Part shown: positions 55,165 through 64,000 of the stretch, piece by piece
Layout of the letters: each line of letters opens with the position of its first letter
Position numbering within the stretch: position 1 is the first letter of the stretch
Assembly: GCF_027244095.1 (NCBI RefSeq)
Contig: NC_069661.1
Location: forward strand, 14,518,001-14,582,000
Length of the DNA stretch: 64,000 bases
DNA from: Hemicordylus capensis
Taxonomy: Eukaryota > Chordata > Lepidosauria > Squamata > Cordylidae
Direction of reading: 5' to 3'
Program-made: the position numbers and the translations under genes
Notes under the pieces: generated by a model
What the model was told of the DNA's origin: nothing
Databases searched by the model: none
Seen by the model: only the letters and a program-made list of their open reading frames with translations

Positions 55165-55939
55165 ATTGGCTAGTTAGATAAACTCTGGCTGATCCTGCTA
55201 AAGATAACTTGGGCCTCCCCAATCTCCAGCAGTAATTAAATAATGAAGGATATACAAGAATGAACGCTTAACATATTAATGAGGTGGGCTGTCCTAAAAA
55301 GTCGGTATTTATTTAACTTGAGATTTTGCACATATGCATGTGTTTAATGCCCGTTCAGGACAATTATAATGAAGAACCTGCAGCTAAGAAGGGGGACCAT
55401 GTACTTGCCCTCCCCACATTTGTAGATTCTCCCCTGGAAATTCTCAGCTCTCCCCCACCACCAGTCAGCTTTCAGCTGATGGGGAAAGCAAGTGTCCTAG
55501 GCAAAACTGTCACCCTGGTTAAAGATCTTTGTCACACCCTCTGCATACTATTTCAAAATCAGACTGTTGCTCTACAGTTTAAAGGATTAGCTTCAGGGTA
55601 AATGTGCTAAATTGTGCCAGCAAAACTCTGGGAGGACTTTGGACCACCAGGCTGCCCTCACAGAGTGCCCACTAAGGTTAGCAGTAGGTAGCTTGGCAGC
55701 TGCTTCTTTGGTTTATCCCTTGATAGGATGTGCAGGAATAGAGGCGCTAATCTTTGTTGCCATTTCCCATGTCAGATGCTGCATTTCTATACCATGATAC
55801 ACCTGGAAGCTGCAGTCTTGAGCAAGGTTGATTCAGATCAAGAGATTCTACAACCACAGGCCATACTGCTCAAGAAAATGTAGCCAGGGCCATTTTGCCT
55901 CTGAAAAGCCCTGGCAAAGGGCTTCCTTAGACAGCAGCT
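55165..55939. other. Gene E downstream flank
   Basis: 55500-55930 resembles the flank of gene D (38220-38700) in several blocks (TAGGTA, CTAAGGTTAGCAG, GGGCCATTTTGCCTCTGAAA), marking the edge of the D/E duplication. No gene is seen. Confidence 0.5.
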
Positions 55940-56300
55940 TTCCTTTCAACAGCTTCGGCCCTGGGTATTTAACAGAACGTCTTCTTTGCCATGAGCCCCA
56001 CCACCTTTTAAGATCATCTGGAGAGGTTCATCTGCGGCTGCCGCCAAGTCAGGAATGGGCCTTCTCCGTTGCTGCCCCTGGACTTTGGAATGCACTGCCT
56101 GTTCAAATAAGAGCCTCCCCATCTCTGGCAGCTTTTAAAAAGGCACTGAAGACACCTTTATTCACCCAGGCTTTTAATTAGATTTATAGTTTTAAATTTT
56201 TAATTCTGGGTTTTTAATGTTTTAAATGATTTTAATTGTAAACCGCCCAGAGATGCAGGTTTTGGGCAATAAAGCAATATTTATATAAAATAAAAGATGT
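55940..56300 (+). mobile_element. L2/CR1-type LINE 3' end
   Basis: Encodes the last part of ORF2 (including FSVAAPGLWNALPVQIR and AAFKKALKTPLF) and a 3' tail with GTAAACCGCCCAGAGATGCA and an ATAAA-type end. Only the 3' terminus is present. Confidence 0.87.
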
Positions 56301-56361
56301 CTTCTGTATGCAAAACAGATTTAAACAACATGTTCAGTGGGTGGTTGAAGTAACATTTGAG

Positions 56362-56367
56362 TTTATT
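56362..56367 (-). other. Poly(A) signal of gene E
   Basis: AATAAA on the minus strand, about 17 nt after the stop, in the family context CTGAATAAACTCAAATG. Confidence 0.8.
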
Positions 56368-56383
56368 CAGTTATATAGTATGA

Positions 56384-56650
56384 TTAAAGAGACAGGATCC
56401 TGAGCCCTTGGAATTTGAAGTCTCCCTTCACCACAAGATCCTGGATGGGTTTTACGACCAGTCGGTTGGGGAAGACCATCTCCATCTCCCACTGGCTGTG
56501 GTGATGGGTCACAGGAGCATCTGGTGTTTTCTGCTCCATGCAGGAGCCTTTTTCCGCTTTCTCCATCATAGGAGTGTCTTCCCTTTTTCTCATCTCGACA
56601 GGTTCTTCCACTTTCACCTTCAATTCAGGAGTACCAAAGGTGAAGGTGGC
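56384..56650 (-). CDS. Gene E exon 4 (38-residue charged loop insert)
   Basis: 88 residues: ATFTFGTPELKVKVEE, an insert rich in Lys, Glu, Met and His (including PVEMRKREDTPMMEKAEK and THHHSQ), then MVFPNRLVVKPIQDLVVKGD and ends LRILSL. Acceptor TTGTCTTTCAG. Confidence 0.92.
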   Translation of the reverse strand, partial: ATFTFGTPELKVKVEEPVEMRKREDTPMMEKAEKGSCMEQKTPDAPVTHHHSQWEMEMVFPNRLVVKPIQDLVVKGDFKFQGLRILSL

Positions 56651-58695
56651 CTGAAAGACAAGGAATTATGCACAAGTCTAGTATGCTGGCACACATCCAC
56701 ATACCCAAAGACATTTGGGTGGGTACATTCATGTTTCTCCACACACACACACACACACACACCAAATGGGCTGCAAGATCCTAGTCCAACTCATGTTAAC
56801 AGCTCAAGGCAAACTAGATCAGTTGGCTTAGTTTATAGAGTCAAAACACCCCAACATGTATGCATGATGCACAGAAGCAGAGAGACAGCATTTGTCATGT
56901 GCAGGGCCAGCCCGTCCACTAGGCAGTAACATAGGACACCAGCTTTAGGAGGCGGCGGGGAGGGGCACATAGTGCCAATTCTCACTCTCCTGTATTGCAC
57001 CCCGATATAAGATATTGCACACTGATACAAGGACATAATATGCAATACTGTATGCTGCTCCCAAAAGGATCTGCACATTCTATACCCCAAAATACAATCT
57101 TCTTTGCTCATTGCACCTCAGCCCCCAATAAACAGCTAGTCTCCTAAGCTGCACTCCCTCTTGAATATGAATTGTCTGGCTGAGCATTCATTTCCAAGAA
57201 GCTATTTCCAAGATGAGATCTTGAGATGTTGCCTCAAATGGGATTTGCAAGTTAACAGCAGCATCTTTTCATTGCTGAAGTATTAGAGTTTTGTCCCCAT
57301 AGACTGGGAACTCTCTGCCACGGTATCCTCAAACCAGCATGCACTAGTTATTTCCTCCTCATCCATGGGGGCTGGCCATTCAACCTTCTGAATAAGCAGT
57401 CAGCAGAGCTCAGGTGGAAGCTCAGAGGAGCAGGATTTAAACATAAGATAAGAACAGCCCTGCTGGGTCAGGCCCAAGACCCATCTAGTCCAGCATCCTG
57501 TTTCACACAGTGGCCCACCAGATGCCACTGGAAGCCTACTGGCAGGAGTTGAGGGCATGGCCTCTCTCCTGCTTTTACTCCCCTGCAACTGGTACTCAGA
57601 GGCATCCTGCCTTTGAGGCTGCAGGTGGCCCACAGCCCTCCAACTGGTAGTCATTGATAGACCTCTCCTATTTGAAGCTAGGAGGCAGCTGCTAGCTCCT
57701 AGCTTCAAAGCTTTACGATGCACCCAATTCAATTCAACCAATTCAATTCAACCAATTCAAGCAAGGTTTACAAGGGTCAGAGCAGTCCCTTAGATCTCCT
57801 CTTGGCAGTAGCAGGCAGCATTTTGTCACCCTCCTGACACCCCCAGTAGTAGTCCCGCTTCCAGGCAACAGCTTCATCTTGCCTCATGAGAAGGACCAGC
57901 CCAGCGCAGGCCATCCTATAGAACACAAGGGAGATCTCCACTCATCCTCCTCATGCAGCTGAGCTGAGAAAACCCTCCACTAAACCCTCACCTTGAGGTC
58001 TTGCCCTCTTTGGATAGGGAAGTGTGCTCTTTGTTCCTCTGCTCCAAAAAGCCCTTTCTGCTTGAAGCAGCAGATAACGGTGTCCCTATCGCCATGGCTG
58101 TCAAAGCGCAGACTGAAGTGAAGCATGAAGTTGACAGAGTCTTCGCCCAGATCCACATGAAAACTGCAAGGATGGCCAGAGATATGTGCATGAATGCACC
58201 ACACCAGCTTTACTGGACTATAGCAGCAGCTATGCAGACATCCTACCCCATACTTGCCCAGTTATGTTCCACACAGGTAGAGCTTCTCATGCTGGGTTGA
58301 GGAGCAAGATGCTAGTCCTCATGACGGCAAGGAAATTGGCAGAAGCATCTGCCTTGACAGAGCTTCACATATACTAGTGAGGCAGCAAATCTCACATGGT
58401 GGAAAGGCAGCCACAAGTAGCAGTTGTGCAAGGGAGAGAAATCTGAACATGAAGCTAGTACTGTGGGCCAGAGACCCAGTCCCAGCAGGATCCTAACCAC
58501 CACTCTTGGCTAAAAGATGCCAGAGACAACAAGGATGTACTGGTGATAAATGGCTTCATGGAGGAGGAAGCGAGTGTTGCATTCCTTTCCAGAGCATCAA
58601 AGGATTTAATTAAACACATGTGAGGAGGCCATGGGCTTAAGCCCTAGATCAAAGGATCAGGCAACACCTGTGAGCCAAGGCTAGGTAGAAGGGCC

Positions 58696-58738
<43 letters not shown>

Positions 58739-60942
58739 TTAAGAGAGCTGAAGCAGGGAGAACACCTTGTTCATGGACATTTCCCATCCTCCCTCGCTGC
58801 ATTTCCCATTCTCCCTCAATTCTTGCATTCTCCTTCACAAAAAGGCCTGCAGCCTTTTTGTTCCAGACAGCCTTTTCTAGTAGCCTTGCCATGTCCCCCG
58901 GAATTTAGGGTACCCCCCCTCCTCTGGATTTTGGCTCCTCCACCCAGTTCCTAAATTCTACCCAGATTTCAAGTGTGCCACCCAGTTTGCCCGGATTTTG
59001 CTCTGGATCCGATCACATGGGAGGGAAGAGATGGAGGGGAAAGAAAGGAAGGCTCTGTAGCTTTGTCTCCTTCCATTGGCTACACAGTTTCTCCACAGTC
59101 ATTGGTTTGGTTTTCTGTTCTAAACCACTTACAGACTTGGGTAGTAGTGGCAGGCAGTATACAAATCTGTCAAATAAATAAAATGCAAATTAGTTGCCAT
59201 GTAATTTGCATAATATGCAAATTAGGCCACCCAGCTTTGGGAAGCTTGAATATGGCAACCCTATTTTCTAGAGAACTGCTCTCTTTTTGCACAATTTGTT
59301 TGAGAAAGCATCCCTTTCTCCCTGCTTGCCTTATTGAAATGCACATGAGGAAAGAGGGTTGCAGCCCACTCTTGGAGCTCGGACCCTGCAATGCAGTCTA
59401 CCTGCCCAGGCCTTGGATGCTAGAGCCATCCCACCCCCCCCATATCACTGAACCTTGGAAAAATGCATGGCAGTACAAGTTGCTTTTCCTGCCATGCGCA
59501 TTGTGGAAGCAGAACTTCCAGCTCCATGACCCATTTCAGGAGTTCAGCCCATCCCCACATGCACTTTTCGTTTCTGCGATAAGAAGAACACAGAAACAAG
59601 CCTCAGAAGGCAGAGCCAATGTAGCTAAGTACCAGGGGCATAGCTATTATTGAGCAAAAGGGTTCAAAGAACACGGGCCACCAGCTCCTGAGGGCCCTCC
59701 AGCTCCACCCCTCCCTATTTTCTTCATTATCTCCCTCACTCTGAGGAGCCACCAGAGAGAGGGATGAACACAGGGCCCCCTCTCCCCTAGCTTACACCCC
59801 TGCTAAGTACATGTCTAGAAGAGGCAGGTATGTGGGGCAGAGCTCATTTTTAAACACACCTTTCCCTCTCCACAGCAGCTCTAGAAGGATGTTCATAGTA
59901 GGAAGCGGTGGTGGCGACAATTTAAGTTAGGGAACCCATGCGGGAACAGAGGGGTTAAGCCCTTCACTCAGTCCATGTTGGGAGCTCCCACAGTTGCTTT
60001 TTGGACAAATTAAAAGTTCCAGACCCAAAGCTTCCAAATCCAACCTTTAGTGTCTCATATCTCATTGCCAAGCTGGTACTTATTGAGGACACTTTCTTGT
60101 TTTCAGCAAACACACAAACAAAAAACCAAAGGAGTTTATATAACAATCAAAGTTGTGAGCCCTTCTTGACAGGAAGAACCTAAAAAGAGACACAAGGTGG
60201 ACACAAGCAAATAACCACTGGGAACACACACACACACACACACACACACTTACTTGGGTAAAATGCTACGGCTTGGCAGGACCAAATTGAAAACAATCCC
60301 CAGAATCTACAATGGAAAATACAGCTACTTTTTTGCAACAGACATACGACGTTACAGCACTAAATCTCAGCGATGGTGTAGTGGTTAGAGTGCTGGACTA
60401 GAACCAGGGAGACCCGAGTTCAAATCCCCATTCAGCCATACTACTTGCTGGGTGACTCTGGGCCAGTCACTTCTCTCTCAGCCTAGCCTACTTCACAGGG
60501 TTGTTGTGAAAGAGAAACTTAAGTATGTAGTACACCGCTCTGGGCTCCTTGGAGGAAGAGCGGGCTATAAAATGTAAAATATAAATATATAAATTTCAGC
60601 GATAAAATCCGAGGCATCAGAAATGTGAACGGCACCCCGCTGTCAGCACAGAGACCGCGGTGTCACAACACAGGAAGTACAGAAGCACCCTTAGATACAT
60701 TGTGACACTGTTGTAGGGGTTAATCTGGAAAGCGCTTTGAAGAAAACCATTTATATAGAGTTCTGTAGAGCCATTGTAATATACCACCACCCCTATGATG
60801 CAGTTTGATATGGACAAGTGAATTGGCTTGTCTGCCCTTGCCATTCCTCCCTGTCAACTTACTCCTTGGCCTCTGGCAACAACTTCCCACACAGTTGAAG
60901 GCCATCTCCACGCTGGATATTCAGACCAGTTGCAGACAGGAC
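56384..60942 (-). CDS. Galectin gene E (eroded sugar site), partial: exons 2-4
   Basis: Minus-strand coding exons 60863-60942, 57992-58163, 56384-56650, with GT/AG junctions and family phases. Exon 1 is not found up to 64000; as intron 1 of D exceeds 4 kb, it probably lies beyond the edge. The three exons encode 172 residues. The sugar core departs most from galectin-1: HFSLRF replaces HFNPRF, the Asn of the CNSK motif is replaced (CCFK) and the conserved Trp is Phe (LFGAEEQ). Exon 4 has 59 residues before FPNR, with a highly charged insert. No internal stop is seen, so it may be a functional galectin-related protein that no longer binds lactose-type sugars. Pseudogenisation in exon 1 cannot be excluded. 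Confidence 0.87.
56741..56762. repeat. (AC)n microsatellite
   Basis: About 11 AC units. Confidence 0.9.
57442..57665 (-). repeat. Interspersed repeat, probably LINE-mobilised
   Basis: AACAGCCCTGCTGGGTCAGG, CCATCTAGTCCAGCATCCTG and TGGCCCACCAGATGCC are a combination common in reptile genomes and resembling CR1-linked repeats. Family not confirmed; strand uncertain. Confidence 0.6.
57992..58163 (-). CDS. Gene E exon 3 (core residues lost)
   Basis: 172 nt. FHVDLGEDSVNFMLHFSLRF, then ICCFKQKGLFGAEEQRAHFP and QRGQDLK. Acceptor ATCCTTGCAG, donor AAG|GTGAGG. Confidence 0.92.
58693..58735. repeat. (AC)n microsatellite
   Basis: About 20 AC units. Confidence 0.95.
59633..59802. mobile_element. hAT MITE, CAGG...TAGCTA family
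   Basis: The ends read CAGGGGCATAGCTA and CTAGCTTACACCCCTG, with the exact 8-bp duplication CTAAGTAC at 59625-59632 and 59803-59810. Confidence 0.93.
60226..60250. repeat. (AC)n microsatellite
   Basis: About 12 AC units. Confidence 0.9.
60264..60738 (-). mobile_element. MITE 'L' split by a Sauria SINE
   Basis: 60264-60370 and 60598-60738 together cover most of the family; the right end is GGGGTTAATCTGGAAAGCGC. The SINE lies between. Confidence 0.82.
60371..60597 (+). mobile_element. Sauria SINE nested in a MITE
   Basis: GATGGTGTAGTGGTTAGAG head to GGGCTATAAAATGTAAAATA tail, flanked by AAATCTCAGCGAT and AAATTTCAGCGAT, a 13-bp duplication with one change. Confidence 0.93.
60863..60942 (-). 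CDS. Gene E exon 2
   Basis: 80 nt. VLSATGLNIQRGDGLQLCGK then LLPEAK. Acceptor CTTCTGATAG, donor GTAAGT. Confidence 0.9.
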
Positions 60943-61323
60943 CTATCAGAAGAAAGTTAGATATGTTAGTCTGCTGTGGGGAGTCAGAGTGGACATGATG
61001 GACACTGGAAGAGTCTCCCAATAGCCTTTGGGCACTGGAGTCATAGCCACAGGTCAGAGGCCTGGAAAAAAGAGATGAAGCCCATTTGTCTTCTTCCCAG
61101 AGGTTTCTAGACAGATGTTGAAATAAAACTCTAGCAGCCTAGTTGGTGAAACGACAGCTGAAAGGGGGAATAGGAGAGAAAAACCTGACCAAGTTGCTTG
61201 TTGGAGATACCCAATGTAACTGCTAGCAATACTCTTACAAGTGAAAGCTCAGTGGGATTCTGCAGTGAATCACCTGCTTAGTAAGGAGGACCTCCCCTTA
61301 CACTACCATAGGTTCCTCTGGGG
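60943..61323 (-). other. Gene E intron 1, exon-2-proximal part
   Basis: Aligns with 45042-45430 of gene D (for example GTTAGTCTGCTGTGGG versus GTTAATCTCTTGTGGG). No exon is seen. Confidence 0.65.
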
Positions 61324-61462
61324 CAGGGCTGCTCAAATTCAGCCCTCCTGCAGATGTCGGCCTACAAGTCCCATAATCCCCAGCTATCGGCCACTGTGGC
61401 TGGGGATTAAGGGAGTTGTAGCCCAAAAAACAGCTGGAGGGGGGCAAGGTTGAGCAGGCCTG
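61324..61462. mobile_element. Palindromic hAT MITE
   Basis: CAGGGCTGCTCAAATTC ... GAGCAGGCCTG, flanked by CTCTGGGG and CTCTTGCG, a possible 8-bp duplication with two changes. Same subfamily as 6314-6452. Confidence 0.85.
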
Positions 61463-61516
61463 CTCTTGCGGTTTCATATACCTAGTTCAGGAAGGAGTTA
61501 CAACTCTCATTGCTTA

Positions 61517-63893
61517 TAAGACTTGTGCATTTCAATTCAGGCACAAAAGGTTTTGTGCCTGAAAGTGGCAATTTCGGAGGTTTCGTCTCTGAAACAAAAC
61601 AGGAAAAAAAAAATCAGAACAAGGAGTTTTGTTTTCAGGTCAAAATGCCCCTATTTCAGATCCGAAGACTTTGTTCTTCAGGAAATGTTTTGGAACATCA
61701 TTTTATGAGTGGGCAAAGTCTTTCTTAAAGTTTACTGTTCACCTTGATTCTGATGTCTGTTTGAATTTCCCAGCTTTCAAGCCTGCAGATTGGATGGCAA
61801 AAGTAGAGGCCGATCTGCTTGCAGTCACCTACAAATTCCTTTTAAGGAAGTTGAAGGGGTTAAATGCACCCTCATTGGCCAGGTGGAGAGCAAGAAACAG
61901 TGAGGGTGGGGAGGGGGATTTTGGAGGGATATTGTAGGGTTGCACATTTTGTATTTTTTCTGTTTCAATTTGTACCAAATCCTAATCAACCCCATTTTGT
62001 ATTTTGTCCAAAATTAAGCCTTCCGAATCACCCCAGTTTTGTTTTGTATCTGAATCTGAATTAATTCAGATTTAAAAATGGGTCACATGGTCAGAAGAGC
62101 GGGTGGGGGTTATAGTGCCCAATGAGTGGAAGCTACCACAAAAATTTCAAAGGAATTGGGCAAACTGCTGATTTTTGGTGAATTTTTGAAGTTTGTGCGT
62201 CTTTCAGATTTTCCCCATAGGGTATGATGGAGGTTTCAAGAAAAGTATAGTTTCACGCAGGGGGGTGGAAGGGGTGGCCCAGAGTGGAGTGTAGTTGGTG
62301 GTAGTGCCCAGTTGGTACAAGGAAGCTAGCATAATTTTTTCAGAGGGATTTGGCAAAGGGCTGATTTTTAAAGAATTAATGAAGTTACAGGTCTTTCAGA
62401 TTTTCCTCATAGGGTATAATGGAGGTTTCTGCAGCCCCATAACTCCACTCGAGGGGCACTGGGGTAGCTCAGAGCAAGTGGCGGTGTAGTGCACATAGGG
62501 TGCCAACCACCCACATGGGTTGTCAACCCATGAAGTACAGGGTTTTGTTGTTCTAGAGGTGTTCTGAGAGGAGATTCTCTGGTAGCATATGAGAGTGGAT
62601 TCATGGTTTTTCATTAAAAATCTCATATGCTACCAGAGAATCTAAACTCAACACCTCAGAAACAACAAAGCCCAGTACCCCAATGGGTTAGCAATCCAGG
62701 GGGGTAGTTGGCACCCTCTGTGCACTACACCACCACTCGCTCAGCACCACACCAGTGCCCCCCAAGTGCAGTTATGGGGCTGCTGAAACCACCATTATTC
62801 CCTCTGCAGGAAAAGCTTAAAGACACTCAAACCTCCCCAAATCACAAAAACATCAACCCTTGGATCAATTCTTTTGAAATCTGGGTGGTGGCAAGCACCC
62901 CTTGGGGCACTTCCCAACCCACTGTTTTGCCCCAGCAGATCTCTTTCTGCCCCAAAGACACACACTTAAAAATCAGCCCTTAGGCCAATTCCATGGGAGT
63001 CTGGGTTGTGGCAGGCACCCCTTGGGGCAATTCCACCCAACCCATTGTTCTGCCCCAAATCTGCCACAAAGACACAAATTTCAACAACCCCTCACTCCTC
63101 CAAGCCCATGCTCCACTGCTTCAACCCCCAAGCCCACGCTCCACTGCTGCAGCAAACTACAGCTAACAGTAGCATCAAGTGTGCCTACTCTCCTTCCTCT
63201 ACCAAGCAAGCAGTTCTCATCCACAGACATTTTTTTCAACACATAGCAGAGCTTTACAAAGAACCGGTTTCCAAAGCAAGATCACACAGAGGCAGCGGAA
63301 CAACAAACTATCCTAGGCAGGCAGGCATTTGAATTGCATTATATACTATATACACATACATGGTAACTAAATAGGGAGCAGTATGCTGGGCTCAGGCAAG
63401 CATGGCATCATGGAAACTTGAGTTTAGACATGCAATGCAAAATTATTTCTTTCTCTGTCTCTCTTGAATGAGGCAGGCAGAAAGGCAGAAGCAAGTAACT
63501 TGTTAATGAATTGAAACAAACTCCCCCCCTCCACCCTCAAAGCAATCAGCCCAGACAGAGTGGAAACAGGGCATTGTATTTTAGAGCTGGCAATCAGAAT
63601 TTCTTAGCACATAATTGCATCACAATAGAACACATTCCAAGGAAATGAGCTTCCTCAGCGATGCTGTCCCTGCATTTTGCATATCTTATCTCCTGCTAAT
63701 CTCTCCTTGACGGACACTCACTGCGTCCCCAGTAGCTGCAGTCAGAGACCAAAGCTCTGAAGAACAAAACAAAACAAAAAACTTTGGCTCCAAAATAGGG
63801 TCATTTTGTTTTGTATACAAAAAAATTTGTTTTTACTTTTTTCATTTTGATTTGTATACAAAACGTTTTGTTGCCGAATCAAAATGCATAAGC
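61517..63893. mobile_element. Large hAT-like foldback element with nested parts
   Basis: The outer ends are similar in inverted orientation: AAGACTTGTGCATTTCAATT at left and, reversed from the right, TAGGCTTATGCATTTTGATT. A second end-like sequence, TAGGGTTGCACATTTTG, lies at 61936. The centre holds a hairpin with exact 23-bp arms (62572-62594 and 62621-62643) extending imperfectly to about 62408-62810. No transposase is recognised. Confidence 0.6.
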
Positions 63894-64000
63894 CTAGGGT
63901 TTTGCACCTGGGTATTATAATTTAAATGATGCTGCAAGCACCATTTCCTCCTTTCTGCTGCCTCCTGTGTGGGAGAAGAGAGAGCCCTATTGCCTGTGCC
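63894..64000. other. Unassigned right edge
   Basis: Nothing recognised. Exon 1 of gene E is expected at or beyond this point. Confidence 0.4.

Larger units (their letters stand above)
56651..57991 (-). other. Gene E intron 3
   Basis: 56690-56910 is paralogous to intron 3 of D. It also has an (AC)n run at 56741-56762 and an interspersed repeat at 57442-57665. The rest is unassigned. Confidence 0.65.
58164..60862 (-). other. Gene E intron 2
   Basis: 58375-58455 is the repeat also present in D intron 2. It also holds (AC)n at 58693-58735 and 60226-60250, a hAT MITE at 59633-59802 and a MITE 'L' with nested SINE at 60264-60738. 59140-59190 resembles a LINE tail. A reading frame of 226 codons at 58973-59653 has no recognisable domain. 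Confidence 0.65.

Noticed and set aside
56408-56929. 173-codon plus-strand frame
   Set aside because: It is the antisense shadow of gene E exon 4 and continues through an (AC)n run.
58973-59653. 226-codon open frame on the plus strand in gene E intron 2
   Set aside because: No domain character, spans a LINE-tail-like stretch with AATAAATAAA, and lies antisense in an intron; likely chance.
61000-64000. Exon 1 of gene E
   Set aside because: I looked on the minus strand for a short ATG exon with a GTGAG donor and the ATTTAAAG promoter and found none, so I left the gene partial.
1-64000. CRISPR arrays, bacterial operons, Shine-Dalgarno sites
   Set aside because: The DNA is clearly vertebrate; short direct repeats here are microsatellites, minisatellites or transposon copies.

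Overview
The window is vertebrate nuclear DNA, most likely from a squamate reptile. Evidence for this is the dense load of tRNA-derived SINEs of Sauria type (Bov-B-like tail), a second tRNA-derived SINE resembling the anole SINE2 family, a SINE with a 5S-rRNA-like head, L2/CR1-type LINE pieces and many short hAT-type elements, combined with small split genes. The species cannot be named from the sequence.

The only genes I can support belong to one family: prototype (galectin-1/-2-like) galectins. There are five loci. On the plus strand lie locus A (only its last exon, 9180-9434, a relict), gene B (14851-21550) and gene C (25307-32460). On the minus strand lie gene D (49211 down to 38827) and gene E (60942 down to 56384, first exon beyond the right edge). 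The array is therefore A> B> C> <D <E, with C and D tail to tail. Complete genes share one layout: a 9-nt coding exon 1 (Met-Glu-Asn or Met-Ala-Ile), exon 2 of 80-83 nt, exon 3 of 169-172 nt carrying the sugar-binding core, and exon 4 ending just before an AATAAA. Exon phases match galectin-1.

The proteins are unusual in two ways. First, all five last exons carry an extra 28-38 residues just before the conserved FPNR motif, where human galectin-1 has a short hairpin. The insert is moderately conserved between A and B, unlike in C, and nearly unalignable between D and E. Second, the canonical sugar-contact residues differ in every gene: near-canonical in B, His/Arg exchanged in C, His to Cys in D, and Asn and Trp lost in E. 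This looks like a lineage-specific galectin expansion with diversifying ligand sites and a new variable loop.

Region by region: 1-4862 is the 3' part of a broken gammaretrovirus-like fossil with its LTR. 4863-9434 is a degraded galectin unit. 9435-32460 is two further plus-strand units sharing long paralogous flanks, including a near-identical ~1.15 kb tract over exon 1 of B and C. 32461-38800 is a repeat-filled convergent spacer. 38800-64000 holds D and E, with introns full of SINEs, hAT elements, a solo LTR, LINE pieces and foldback elements. Comparing units gives several empty/occupied site pairs that order the insertions relative to the duplications. I found no non-coding RNA gene, CRISPR array or other protein gene that I could defend.
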